From a virus, in the IMG/VR virus record IMGVR_UViG_3300042563_000447, positions 1 through 33,264 of that record: a stretch of DNA of 33,264 nucleotides; one strand, written 5' to 3'. The notes under the pieces were generated by a model. The model saw nothing but the letters and a program-made list of their open reading frames with translations. It was not told where the DNA came from and did no database searches. Position numbers and translations under genes: made by a program. The stretch's first letter is position 1, and each line of letters begins with the position of its first letter. Below are positions 9,201-17,186 of this stretch, one piece after another.

Positions 9201-10088
9201 ACCTATAACAAAATTATTTGGCTTACCAACAGCAGCTGGTAAAAAAGTATACATATATAAGTCACCAACATCTTTTGCTTTTCCTCTTATGTTCTTATAA
9301 TACTTTTCTACATAATCTAATTGTTGAGTTGCAGACATTTTTCTTAAAGCTGCTGTAGTTGTACCTAAACCTATTGCTGTTTTTGGCATAAACTGAATCA
9401 ATCCAGTTGCTCCTGAAGAAGGATTAACTGCAGCAGGATTTAAACCTGACTCATGATTCATTATAGCTATAAGATCTTTCTTACTTACTTTTAAGTTTCT
9501 AGCAACTTGTTCTAATTTTTTATCAAAGGCAGAAGTTCCAGATGTTTGTTTACCATTTTGTGCCATTGGTAATTGTTCTTCAACTATCCAACCACCTTTT
9601 TGGTATTGTTCTATTTCTTCATCTGAAAGTTCCATATCTATATAACCTCCTTCTTGGAAGTTTAATGAATTAGGATCAAAGATTTTATTCTTAACAGATC
9701 TTTTTTTCTTAAACAAATCATTTTTAACAAATAATCTATTCTTTGCCATTAAGTTTCTAGAAAATTTCTTAGGTTGTTTTACAAGACCACCTTTCTTTTT
9801 TTCAAAGTCTTCAGGTTGTTCTAACTCAGGTTGTAATCTATAGTTAGTAGTAATCTCTTCACCTGGTTCTAAATCTCTAGATGCATATATGTATCTTTTA
9901 TTATCTATCTTTTTACTATAAGCTGTTGGATTTTTTTCATTATGGTTATGGTTATGGCCAATTTCTAAATGAGGTTGATCATCAACATGAGCTAATCCAA
10001 TTACTTCTCCTTTCTTAAATGCAGCATTAGTAAATAAACCTTTACCAGCTCCTTTTATATCAGACTGCTTTGTTATATACTTTTTCAT
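6222..10088 (-). CDS. SET-domain / multi-domain peptidoglycan hydrolase fusion (1288 aa), probable virion lysin
   Basis: Domains in order. (1) Residues 1-90, compact SET-type lysine methyltransferase: GAGKGLFT (13-20), NHNHNEKNP (46-54), GEEITTNY (76-83). (2) 184-310, lytic-transglycosylase-like: NHESGLNPAAVN with likely catalytic Glu213, then SGATGLIQFMP. (3) 495-519, zinc-ribbon-like CKKCGWKWD ... CHECGG. (4) About 624-668, PG_binding_1-like (IQRKLKSAGYNIG, DGIMGAKTRSALEAY). (5) 705-885, CHAP/NlpC-like Cys peptidase or amidase: Cys737 in GKGCSF, His832 in EHVGFVIGKD. (6) About 935-1085, a second lysozyme-like domain: METSGG with Glu949, EASKGYYQLK. EEI/GG modules lie at 144-175, 452-487 and 1260-1288. 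Likely role: local murein degradation during genome entry. The target of the SET domain is unknown. Its start overlaps the muzzle-like gene's stop (TAATG), implying coupled translation. Domain calls are by eye; catalytic activity is untested. Confidence 0.88.
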   Translation of the reverse strand: MKKYITKQSDIKGAGKGLFTNAAFKKGEVIGLAHVDDQPHLEIGHNHNHNEKNPTAYSKKIDNKRYIYASRDLEPGEEITTNYRLQPELEQPEDFEKKKGGLVKQPKKFSRNLMAKNRLFVKNDLFKKKRSVKNKIFDPNSLNFQEGGYIDMELSDEEIEQYQKGGWIVEEQLPMAQNGKQTSGTSAFDKKLEQVARNLKVSKKDLIAIMNHESGLNPAAVNPSSGATGLIQFMPKTAIGLGTTTAALRKMSATQQLDYVEKYYKNIRGKAKDVGDLYMYTFLPAAVGKPNNFVIGAKGSGSSVFGISQNSLYNQNKVFDKDNKGYYTVGDVKARISKFSGKPVNDKYLNGEDYSGEDYSGGIQPTSKEELELILKNKELEFQQKQMLLAEEERIRHDDDYSNWNPREKEVVVDPKLAQLQAYNKLITPSVQNVNDMFAATRINQQQQQKQFAEGGYIDAELTEEEIEEYRKGGYVIEELDDYKKGGALLTKKVTCKKCGWKWDAADGGNDMTTCHECGGQGLIHAQSGGDISIPSLNQMAEGGQPCLEGQEWDEASQSCVDVAPAPEEAPIPMVTETPVADPVETIQQETTVKLNDNTVVKAPIVNKIETIKEKVIATSKDDYVLDIQRKLKSAGYNIGSSGANKDGVDGIMGAKTRSALEAYKAGVLPKDVIKPKQIPGDKPVVKTKPVTKPVTTPIKKSDINWSYVGNKSLGKAFLPDFEENYREEDCTPGKGCSFNASAKLTSMYTASNGESLWSADAWFNKDHIIKNGGDVIYETSERNVNKMRQVPKDMYAYIQVGDYVQLNRPGSEHDYKKDKSEASLKNDKNEHVGFVIGKDKDGVPLIWHGSDKGKAYIQKMNEKIYLPDHEDIPEYRITSIARTKGLKDQFEAYDPKKKIVANKDATSKQREALTSLNKNAYKFHKLGYKQDDVNYVSQLLIGGIMNMETSGGESYKRLPKEVAARVLKDELGLVKGEASKGYYQLKAKANFTKDGKLTEQGKRLKALGIDVNSIGKSVGVDTQAGVLYLLDAYKDLRGDPKFNVKTNMYDGNIPASYILAKAWNSGSGWQNKKEWKDYLKNLDVDYSANALKGTSSIGINSGSKNANSDYKKYVQPTLSQREKQAAALLKKERIDHQIKMQEAKDTAKSKFYNTSESTDTNKFNFAEKKLPSIDIADKLNPKPKGVTYTFPGQKNAKYKKDASGAWYVNNGGKNGKFVKINDPKGIRTRNLNKSAKPLDVKHAAWYDPRGSFLDPRTYFKDGGFVTDVDDDEIDNYLNNGYIVEEID

Positions 10089-13000
10089 TATCTTAGAGAT
10101 GCTTGGTTTTTACTATTAACTATCTTTAATATAAAATTGATATCTTTATTTTGATCTGTTGCTAATTTAGAAAGAAATAAGAAATTTAAGTAATTCCTAA
10201 ACTTCTTTCTTTGCATTTCTGGTTTAGCATAATTTAAATTATTTGCATTAAGTGTTTTAATATAACCATTAGGTCCTGTATTCCAAACAACTTCTTGTTC
10301 ATAATTACCAAGTAAAACTGTTGTTCCTGGAACAAGTGGTCCTAAAGGTGGATATGTAGAGCCTGTTGGAAACTCTCCTCTATCTCTTGTTATATCCCAG
10401 AACTGATTAAATCTATATTTGTTTTCTTCTTTAGAGAATAGTATATCAAATGAAGCTAAGTTAGATTGATTTAATTTAGGATAATCAAGTGACAGTGTAA
10501 CATTATTTTTTGGAAAAATATTTAAGTTTAAGTATCCTGATACTTGTTCATTATTATATACTACAGCTTGACTAAAGTTTTCATCTAATACTTGAAACTG
10601 ATCTACACAATTAAATTTTGAAGTTCTATAACATTCTAGTATATACTCAAATGACTTAACTACTGAAGGTGACTGTCCTGTATTGATAGGATACTCTATC
10701 TCAAATGGATACTGTACACCATAGTAATTACAGAAATCATCACATGTATCATTATGTTTCCAAATAGTATTATCTTTTATAGTGTATACATTTGTTTTAG
10801 AAGATAAAGATAAGTTTGGATGCCAGTCATGATAAGATATAAACACCTGTCCTTTAGGATCATAACTTACTGTCCATGATGCATCATCAAATATAGTAGG
10901 ATCTCCTAAAGAATATTCCGCACCTATATATGTAAATTTATCTTTAACTGCATTATAACCTACTTTACCAATACCACTTTTTAGTTGATAATCTTTTTTA
11001 CTAAAATAAAGAATTGAGTTTTTATTGTCATAAAGAGTTTGTACACCTATACCTGCTACAGGATTATCTGTATGAGGATAGTCTGGGAAATCTTTTATTA
11101 ACTTATATGGTAAAAATAAAGTAAACCACCATTTTAATCCATTTTGTGATATCTCTTTAAGACCTTCTCCATAAGAGAAAAGTTTTCCTTGATTTAATGA
11201 TGCATAAAATAATCCAGCTGGACTATATAATACAGATCTAATACTTTGAGATGAGCCATATTCAAAAGAAGACTCTGAATTAGAAGAAGACTGTGGTGGA
11301 TTACTAAATAAACCTCCGTCACCTATAGTTACTTTTTTACCAGCTAATGTTTCTAATGTATCAATACCTTGGAAAAATAAAGGAGCAGATGTTTGAAAAG
11401 TAAACAACATACCTGTCATACCAGTTGACTTTATAGTAGTTATCCTATCTGTAAACTGCACATAGTTAAGTGGTAAGTAAATAAACCAGTTATCATCATA
11501 TGACTGATCATCTAAATATAAAGAATATAAAGTTCTGTTTGGATAATAAGTAAAACATAATTGAGCTACAGTTGGATCATAATTTAATCCTTGAACAGAA
11601 CCTGCAGATAAATATTGTGTAAAGAATTTTGATACACTTAAAGAATAGTTATAATTATAAAAATTTCCTTTTGTAATTATTTCTGGATTTATGTCAAACA
11701 ATTGTCTCATGTCAGTATACTGATATGGCATATATGGTTGTTCATATTGAAAAGTTCCTTGTGTTCTAAAATCTACTAACACATTACTTTCTACAAAGAA
11801 ATCTCTTACACCTGAATTAGCTAAATAAAAGTATGAATTTTTAACAGACATAAATCCTGGATAACTTCCCTCATTATCTGTTTGTCTATCATAATTAGGA
11901 TTATCTAAATTATAATAAGAACTAGGCATAATGCCAGTACCAAAGTTTGGTTGCAAAGAAGTTATTATACTACTAAGATTATTAACCTGTATATCAGTTG
12001 TAGTATAAGGTTGACTATTCATCCAGTATCTAGCCTGTGGTATATTATTATATAATAAATAATTCCACGGAGTTCCATCAGGTAAATTATATAACCAGTT
12101 GTAAAAGAATAGTTGTGTATTCTTTTCAGTAAATCTATTTATATAGGTATCTCCTCCAAAGATTGGTCCTGATGGTAATAGTAATTTTTGTTTTACTTGA
12201 CCAGTAGGACAAAAAGAAGAAGTTATTATGATTTGTATATCTCCATTAGGATTTGTAGAAGGATTGTAAACACTATTAGGATCAAATTTATATTCACAAC
12301 TTGTAGCAACAACTTGTTTAATATTATCTATTTTACCATATTGATTTTCTACACTATATTTTAATCCTACATAATGACTAGCAATATTTGCTAAAAAACT
12401 TTTAAATCTACTATCATTACTATATGACATTCCATTACCTAAACCAGCATCAACTGCTTTACCTAAATTTATTAATGAATTATCTTCATTAAATCCAGGA
12501 GTTAAAGTACCAGCAACATAGTTACCAATTAAATTAGGACCAGCAGTAGCATCTGTATTATTAGCAGAAGAAGTTCTTAAAAATACTGTCTTAGTTCTAT
12601 TAAGATTATTTATTGTAAATCTTTCAAAAGTAGAAGCATTGTTTAAATAATCTGGAACTTCTTGATTACTATCTGTTAAATATAAACCATCATCTATACT
12701 AAACCTTTTTCTAAAGTTATTACTTGGTGCAACAAACCTTGCATAGAAACCATGAGCATATGATTGTAAAGCATATTGTCTATAAGGTAAGAATGCTTGA
12801 ATTACTCTTAAAGTAGAACTAAACCCTTCTGAAAAGTAATATGGAAGCATTACAAACTGACTTAGTGTATTACCAATTATTGGTACACCAGCAAACATTG
12901 AAGCTGGGGTATTATCTGTAACAAGAGTTTGAGGAGAATACAAACCTGCTGCTGCAAAAGCCTTGTTTGCTTTTTCATATATCTCTTCTAATGTTAAAAC

Positions 13001-15502
13001 AGGAGGCGCAGGTACAGTAGGAGGAACAGTTACTGCTGTAGTAAGCGTACCGGCTGTATTAAAATATAATGTTAACTCAGTTTGAAAAGTATTATATGCT
13101 GCTGTTGCAGCAGTTACTGCAAGTGGAGCCATATCATAAGAAGCAAAACTAGTAGTTCCTGAAGCTAAAACTGGAGTTTTTTGATATGGTACTTCAAAGT
13201 CAGGTACTGCTTGTGTATGAACTTCTTGTTTACCAAGCATATTTAATAAAGCATTTCCAATACCTACAAATACTGCTATATAAAAAGCTTCATCACTCAT
13301 TAATTTATTTTCTGGATGTTTATTAGGTACACCAAAAAAGTGTTGTGAGTTACCTTGTAAACTTCCATATATTTTTAACTCTGTTTGATTTAAAAATGGA
13401 TTTCTAAAACTTGTATCAGGTGATGTAAAAGATAATAAGTTAGTTGGTATTAATTGATTTACAGGAAGTTCATTACCTTGAGAACTTAAAACTATAGGTT
13501 TAATAAAAGGATCATTATATCTATAATCACGATCTCCAGGAGTCAAAGTATTACCTAAAGGCAAAGTACAGTTAAATGGATAGTTAGCATATAAACCTAC
13601 TCTGTTTCCTGCAGTTTGACCAAGTATATTATATGTTCTAAAATTATTAATCATTCCTTTAGCAACTATACTTTGGTTACCTTCTCTTGATCCTCTTAAT
13701 ATTTCATAACCTACAATACCTTCTATATCATTTCCATCATTATCTTTTGGAAGTATAATAGTGTCAAACTCAACTGACATTATTCTAATGAACTTAGTAC
13801 CATTAGCAGCATTTGCTCCTACTACATTAAAGTGATATGTCTCTGGAGATAATGCATTATCTGGAAATTTATGATGTCTTATTTCTTTACCACATAAATC
13901 ATACTTAGTATCTGTAGTTGCTGTCCAACAATGAGCAGTAGAATTCCACACCTCAGGTTGATCTGCTGGATAAAATTCTGTAGACTGCCAGTATCCCATT
14001 TTACCTTTTGCTAATACTTTTCCTCCATCAGGAAGTATAGGATTATTAGTTAAGTATACAACAGTTTGAGAAGCTGTATTTATAGTTTCCCAAAGTTGTG
14101 TATTATCCGCAAAACTATTTTGATCTACATAAGGAGCAATATCTTGTATTCCAAGAGGTGCATAATTTTCATTAGCTCTTCCTGGTATATGATAAGAAGC
14201 TGATTTATCACCAGTATCATAGACCCATCTTATAAAGAATGAATATACTTCATCTCTTAAGTATCCTGTATTAGATCCTCCTTTAATATAATAGTTTTCT
14301 GGATACTCTACAGACACCCATCTTGTTCTAATAAGATTTGCTAAAGGCTGATAGTTAAAATCAAATTTGGACCTAGGAGCAATTCTTAATAAGTACTGAC
14401 CAACATGGACCATTTGATCAGAAGTTTCATATACAGGATTTTGTAAAGTAATATAACTTAATGGTATTGTTTCTAATGTTTGTGCAATTTCATCAAGCAC
14501 AATTACATTTTGATTAGTAGAATAATATCCTATTTTCTTTGCTTGAACATTTTCATTTACTGATCTTACTATAACAAGTTCAAATGAATCAAAGTTTACT
14601 GTATCTAATTCTAAATTTAATAATAAAGATCCTTGTGATAAATCTCTTTCAGTAAATACAGGTTGTAAATTACTTGGTGAAAAATAATTAGTTACTTTTT
14701 GTTGTTTTATACAATAGGCTACTAAAGCAAAATAAGTTCCATTTTCTAATGTACCTGTACCAGGTGCAATTGATAACTGCACACAAGGTGTAGTTACTAA
14801 AGGAGCTAGTCTAATTGCATTACAATCTAGATGATTTGTGTCTACACATACTTCACAAATAGAACCAGGTACTGGATTACAATCTTGTACCCACTGACCT
14901 ATTGGCCATAAATATAAATCTCCTGTTGTAGGATTAATATAATTATTATAATTAGTTGGTCCTGCAATTCCTAAAGTAGAACCACCCCACTGCCATGATG
15001 GATCTGGCCACAAAGCATTATCTCCAATATTTAAATACCTATCAGGATTTAAACCATCAGACCAATATACTTGCCACTTACAGTCACCCTTCTCTCTAGT
15101 AGCTCCTGTAATTAAATTATATTTACTAAATCTTAAACAAGGAGCAGAAACAATTGGTCTATATCTACATGAGTCTTCTTCAAATAAACCTATCTCAGAG
15201 TTAATATTTTTTCCATTTAGATCATAGGCTGCTGTAAATATTATCCACTTATCAGCATAAAGATGTATAGTTCCAACAATATCTTTATCACCCAGCATAG
15301 TTTCACCACTAGTACCACAAAGATAATTTGAGTCTTCATTAGTTATTGTACCTAATGAACCTTCATCTGTATTATTAGCAATATTTCTTGCATGTGTCCA
15401 CAAACCAGATTCTACATAAGATGGATCTGTATCTTTATTAAGACCTTTTGCAAAACTATTGGTAACAATCTGAGTAGTATTTTGTATTCCCTTGTCTGCC
15501 AT
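10088..15502 (-). CDS. Giant tail protein (1804 aa), crAss-like muzzle / tail-stabilization type
   Basis: The N-terminus reads TNSFAKGLNKDTDPSYVESG (residues about 15-34) followed by HARNIANNTDEGSLGTITNE. This 'F-x-K-G-L-N-x-D-x-x-P ... N-E' pattern is typical of phage tail stabilization/nozzle proteins with a beta-propeller-like N-terminal region, and of the crAss-like muzzle family. The rest is Tyr/Asn/Pro-rich, beta-type sequence with no membrane segment. The C-terminal 250 residues contain FDILFSKEENKYRFNQFWDI and a basic FRNYLNFLFLSK segment, resembling the conserved end of that family as I recall it. At 1804 aa it is long for the family. It sits directly after two ring-type proteins and before the lytic fusion protein, as expected for a tail-tip component. 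It overlaps both neighbours by TAATG. The family call is by motif and context. Confidence 0.85.
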   Translation of the reverse strand: MADKGIQNTTQIVTNSFAKGLNKDTDPSYVESGLWTHARNIANNTDEGSLGTITNEDSNYLCGTSGETMLGDKDIVGTIHLYADKWIIFTAAYDLNGKNINSEIGLFEEDSCRYRPIVSAPCLRFSKYNLITGATREKGDCKWQVYWSDGLNPDRYLNIGDNALWPDPSWQWGGSTLGIAGPTNYNNYINPTTGDLYLWPIGQWVQDCNPVPGSICEVCVDTNHLDCNAIRLAPLVTTPCVQLSIAPGTGTLENGTYFALVAYCIKQQKVTNYFSPSNLQPVFTERDLSQGSLLLNLELDTVNFDSFELVIVRSVNENVQAKKIGYYSTNQNVIVLDEIAQTLETIPLSYITLQNPVYETSDQMVHVGQYLLRIAPRSKFDFNYQPLANLIRTRWVSVEYPENYYIKGGSNTGYLRDEVYSFFIRWVYDTGDKSASYHIPGRANENYAPLGIQDIAPYVDQNSFADNTQLWETINTASQTVVYLTNNPILPDGGKVLAKGKMGYWQSTEFYPADQPEVWNSTAHCWTATTDTKYDLCGKEIRHHKFPDNALSPETYHFNVVGANAANGTKFIRIMSVEFDTIILPKDNDGNDIEGIVGYEILRGSREGNQSIVAKGMINNFRTYNILGQTAGNRVGLYANYPFNCTLPLGNTLTPGDRDYRYNDPFIKPIVLSSQGNELPVNQLIPTNLLSFTSPDTSFRNPFLNQTELKIYGSLQGNSQHFFGVPNKHPENKLMSDEAFYIAVFVGIGNALLNMLGKQEVHTQAVPDFEVPYQKTPVLASGTTSFASYDMAPLAVTAATAAYNTFQTELTLYFNTAGTLTTAVTVPPTVPAPPVLTLEEIYEKANKAFAAAGLYSPQTLVTDNTPASMFAGVPIIGNTLSQFVMLPYYFSEGFSSTLRVIQAFLPYRQYALQSYAHGFYARFVAPSNNFRKRFSIDDGLYLTDSNQEVPDYLNNASTFERFTINNLNRTKTVFLRTSSANNTDATAGPNLIGNYVAGTLTPGFNEDNSLINLGKAVDAGLGNGMSYSNDSRFKSFLANIASHYVGLKYSVENQYGKIDNIKQVVATSCEYKFDPNSVYNPSTNPNGDIQIIITSSFCPTGQVKQKLLLPSGPIFGGDTYINRFTEKNTQLFFYNWLYNLPDGTPWNYLLYNNIPQARYWMNSQPYTTTDIQVNNLSSIITSLQPNFGTGIMPSSYYNLDNPNYDRQTDNEGSYPGFMSVKNSYFYLANSGVRDFFVESNVLVDFRTQGTFQYEQPYMPYQYTDMRQLFDINPEIITKGNFYNYNYSLSVSKFFTQYLSAGSVQGLNYDPTVAQLCFTYYPNRTLYSLYLDDQSYDDNWFIYLPLNYVQFTDRITTIKSTGMTGMLFTFQTSAPLFFQGIDTLETLAGKKVTIGDGGLFSNPPQSSSNSESSFEYGSSQSIRSVLYSPAGLFYASLNQGKLFSYGEGLKEISQNGLKWWFTLFLPYKLIKDFPDYPHTDNPVAGIGVQTLYDNKNSILYFSKKDYQLKSGIGKVGYNAVKDKFTYIGAEYSLGDPTIFDDASWTVSYDPKGQVFISYHDWHPNLSLSSKTNVYTIKDNTIWKHNDTCDDFCNYYGVQYPFEIEYPINTGQSPSVVKSFEYILECYRTSKFNCVDQFQVLDENFSQAVVYNNEQVSGYLNLNIFPKNNVTLSLDYPKLNQSNLASFDILFSKEENKYRFNQFWDITRDRGEFPTGSTYPPLGPLVPGTTVLLGNYEQEVVWNTGPNGYIKTLNANNLNYAKPEMQRKKFRNYLNFLFLSKLATDQNKDINFILKIVNSKNQASLR

Positions 15503-16527
15503 TATCTTATCCTATTACTTCTGTTATAATATCCTGTATGGCTGTCAAACATAGAATAGTATTTTCCATACATTGCTCTTCTGTTAGTCCACCACATATC
15601 TTCTAACTCTCTAAAATTTGGAGTATTAACTACACTCAGTGCATTATTTCTTGCTGCCTTTAGTCTTTGTTCAACAAGTTGCATTCTCTGTGCTACATCT
15701 TCTCCATTTAAATATAAGTTTTCAAAAATTCTTGCCTTTAATGCATACTCATAATATTCATTTAAAAGATCATGATCTGGAACTAATAAGTTTCCTTGAT
15801 CATCTTCCATCTGACCTTGATAGTTTAAATAAATTTTACATGTGTCTAGTGTAGTAAATAAAAATCCACCTTGTATCCAACCTTCATTTGGAGTATTCCA
15901 ATATAAGTTAGGACAATCACATTCTATATCTTGACTAGCTTTCATTCTTAAAGGACTAGTAAATGAATATGTTCTTGTTTCACCACTTCCTCCTACAACT
16001 TGTATAAGCTCATACTTGTCTCCTTTACAGTTCATAAATACTCTTGGTGGTATACAAGTATCACCATAAGGATTTAAAGGGTCATGAGCTACTGGTATTG
16101 GATCTACTACAGGAAAATTTAAATCACAAGCTGCAGTTTTATTACATGGATGAGAATTACATGTTCTACAGTTAACTGATATAGGAGAACATACATCTAC
16201 AGTAGATGGTACTTCTGTATAAGGTATTTCTTGAATATTGGTACCGCCTACATTTCCATAGCCAGTATTTACAACATAACTACCACAGATTAAAGCAAAA
16301 TTAAATACATAAAAGTCATCAGGTAATTTCACTCTACCATGACATACTTCTAGAATAACTTCTTTAGTTTGATTAACTCTTAGACCTAAATCATAGTTAA
16401 TTTTTTTAGTTAACTTAATAAGTTGTTGAGGCTCTATCATGTTCTCTAAAGCAAAAGTATTTAAATCTACTGTTACATCTTCTAAGAGACTGTCAAAAGT
16501 GCGGTATTTTATTGTGTAATTATACAT
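15502..16527 (-). CDS. Ring/neck (tail connector) protein, crAss-like (341 aa)
   Basis: An N-terminal helical part (residues 1-65, with IEPQQLIKLTKKINYDLGLR) leads into a beta-rich centre with a Cys-rich loop (SVNCRTCNSHPCNKTAACD, and CDCPN later). The C-terminal helical arm has LLNEYYEYALKARIFENLYL, NGEDVAQRMQLVEQRLKAAR and ELEDMWWTNRRAMYGKYYSMF. The C-terminal 'YYEYALKxRIxENLYxNGE' pattern is one I associate with conserved tail/ring proteins of crAss-like phages; this is recall, not a search. Inferred role: one of the stacked rings between portal and muzzle. It overlaps both flanking genes by a TAATG stop/start, which would help fix the ratio of ring and tail proteins. Confidence 0.82.
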   Translation of the reverse strand: MYNYTIKYRTFDSLLEDVTVDLNTFALENMIEPQQLIKLTKKINYDLGLRVNQTKEVILEVCHGRVKLPDDFYVFNFALICGSYVVNTGYGNVGGTNIQEIPYTEVPSTVDVCSPISVNCRTCNSHPCNKTAACDLNFPVVDPIPVAHDPLNPYGDTCIPPRVFMNCKGDKYELIQVVGGSGETRTYSFTSPLRMKASQDIECDCPNLYWNTPNEGWIQGGFLFTTLDTCKIYLNYQGQMEDDQGNLLVPDHDLLNEYYEYALKARIFENLYLNGEDVAQRMQLVEQRLKAARNNALSVVNTPNFRELEDMWWTNRRAMYGKYYSMFDSHTGYYNRSNRIR

Positions 16528-17186
16528 TATCTAATTGGATTTTGACCATCATCTGCACCATCAGATGGAATAGATATAGCCATAGTTAATTCTTTAACAA
16601 CAAATTGTTCTACTTCAGAAAATAAATATTCTGGAAGTGATAATGCTTTGTTTTGTGCAATGTCACATTGCTCACTACATGGATCTGTTACTCCTTGGAA
16701 TATTGCTTCCATTCTTATTGCATCCCAGTCTATGTTAGGACAAAAAATATAACCATCTAAATACCAAAAGTATTTTCTTGTATTATATTTAAAGGTTGTT
16801 GTTTTAGTCATTGACACCCATGTTCCTGGATCTGTTCTAAACATTTCTATAGAACCATCTATAGAAGATGTAGTACGTATAATAGGACCCATTGCTCCAT
16901 CTAGAATAGTAGGAAGCTTTTCTTTAGATCTTTTGAAGTAACATCCTGAGTAAACACCAAGACATCCTGCTTCTACTTTATCTACATCTATAAGTTCAAT
17001 ATAAGGAAGTACTTGAAAGATAGAACTTATCTTCATTAACTTAAATTGATTGTCTTCTCTTTTAAGTAATGTTTGGCCATATTTAATTAGAGAAGAGTAA
17101 ATAACTCTATCAGTTAAAAAAGGATCTTCTTTAACAGCTTTTAGAGTATTTCTAACTCTTGATATTGCTTCTCCAATTGTTGTCAT
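16527..17186 (-). CDS. Ring/neck (tail connector) protein, crAss-like (219 aa)
   Basis: The protein starts TTIGEAISRVRNTLKAVKED, followed by FLTDRVIYSSLIKYGQTLLK and LPYIELIDVDKVEAG. I recognise this N-terminal half as a family conserved next to the tail genes of crAss-like phages. The helical first 60 residues precede a beta-type middle (IRTTSSIDGS, TTTFKYNTRKYFWYLDGY) and a helical C-terminus (LPEYLFSEVEQFVVKELTMAI). Size and order fit a dodecameric neck-ring subunit, but oligomeric state cannot be read from sequence. Its ATG overlaps the upstream gene's TGA (ATGA), and its TAA overlaps the next ATG (TAATG). No metal site or enzyme motif is evident. Confidence 0.82.
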   Translation of the reverse strand: MTTIGEAISRVRNTLKAVKEDPFLTDRVIYSSLIKYGQTLLKREDNQFKLMKISSIFQVLPYIELIDVDKVEAGCLGVYSGCYFKRSKEKLPTILDGAMGPIIRTTSSIDGSIEMFRTDPGTWVSMTKTTTFKYNTRKYFWYLDGYIFCPNIDWDAIRMEAIFQGVTDPCSEQCDIAQNKALSLPEYLFSEVEQFVVKELTMAISIPSDGADDGQNPIR

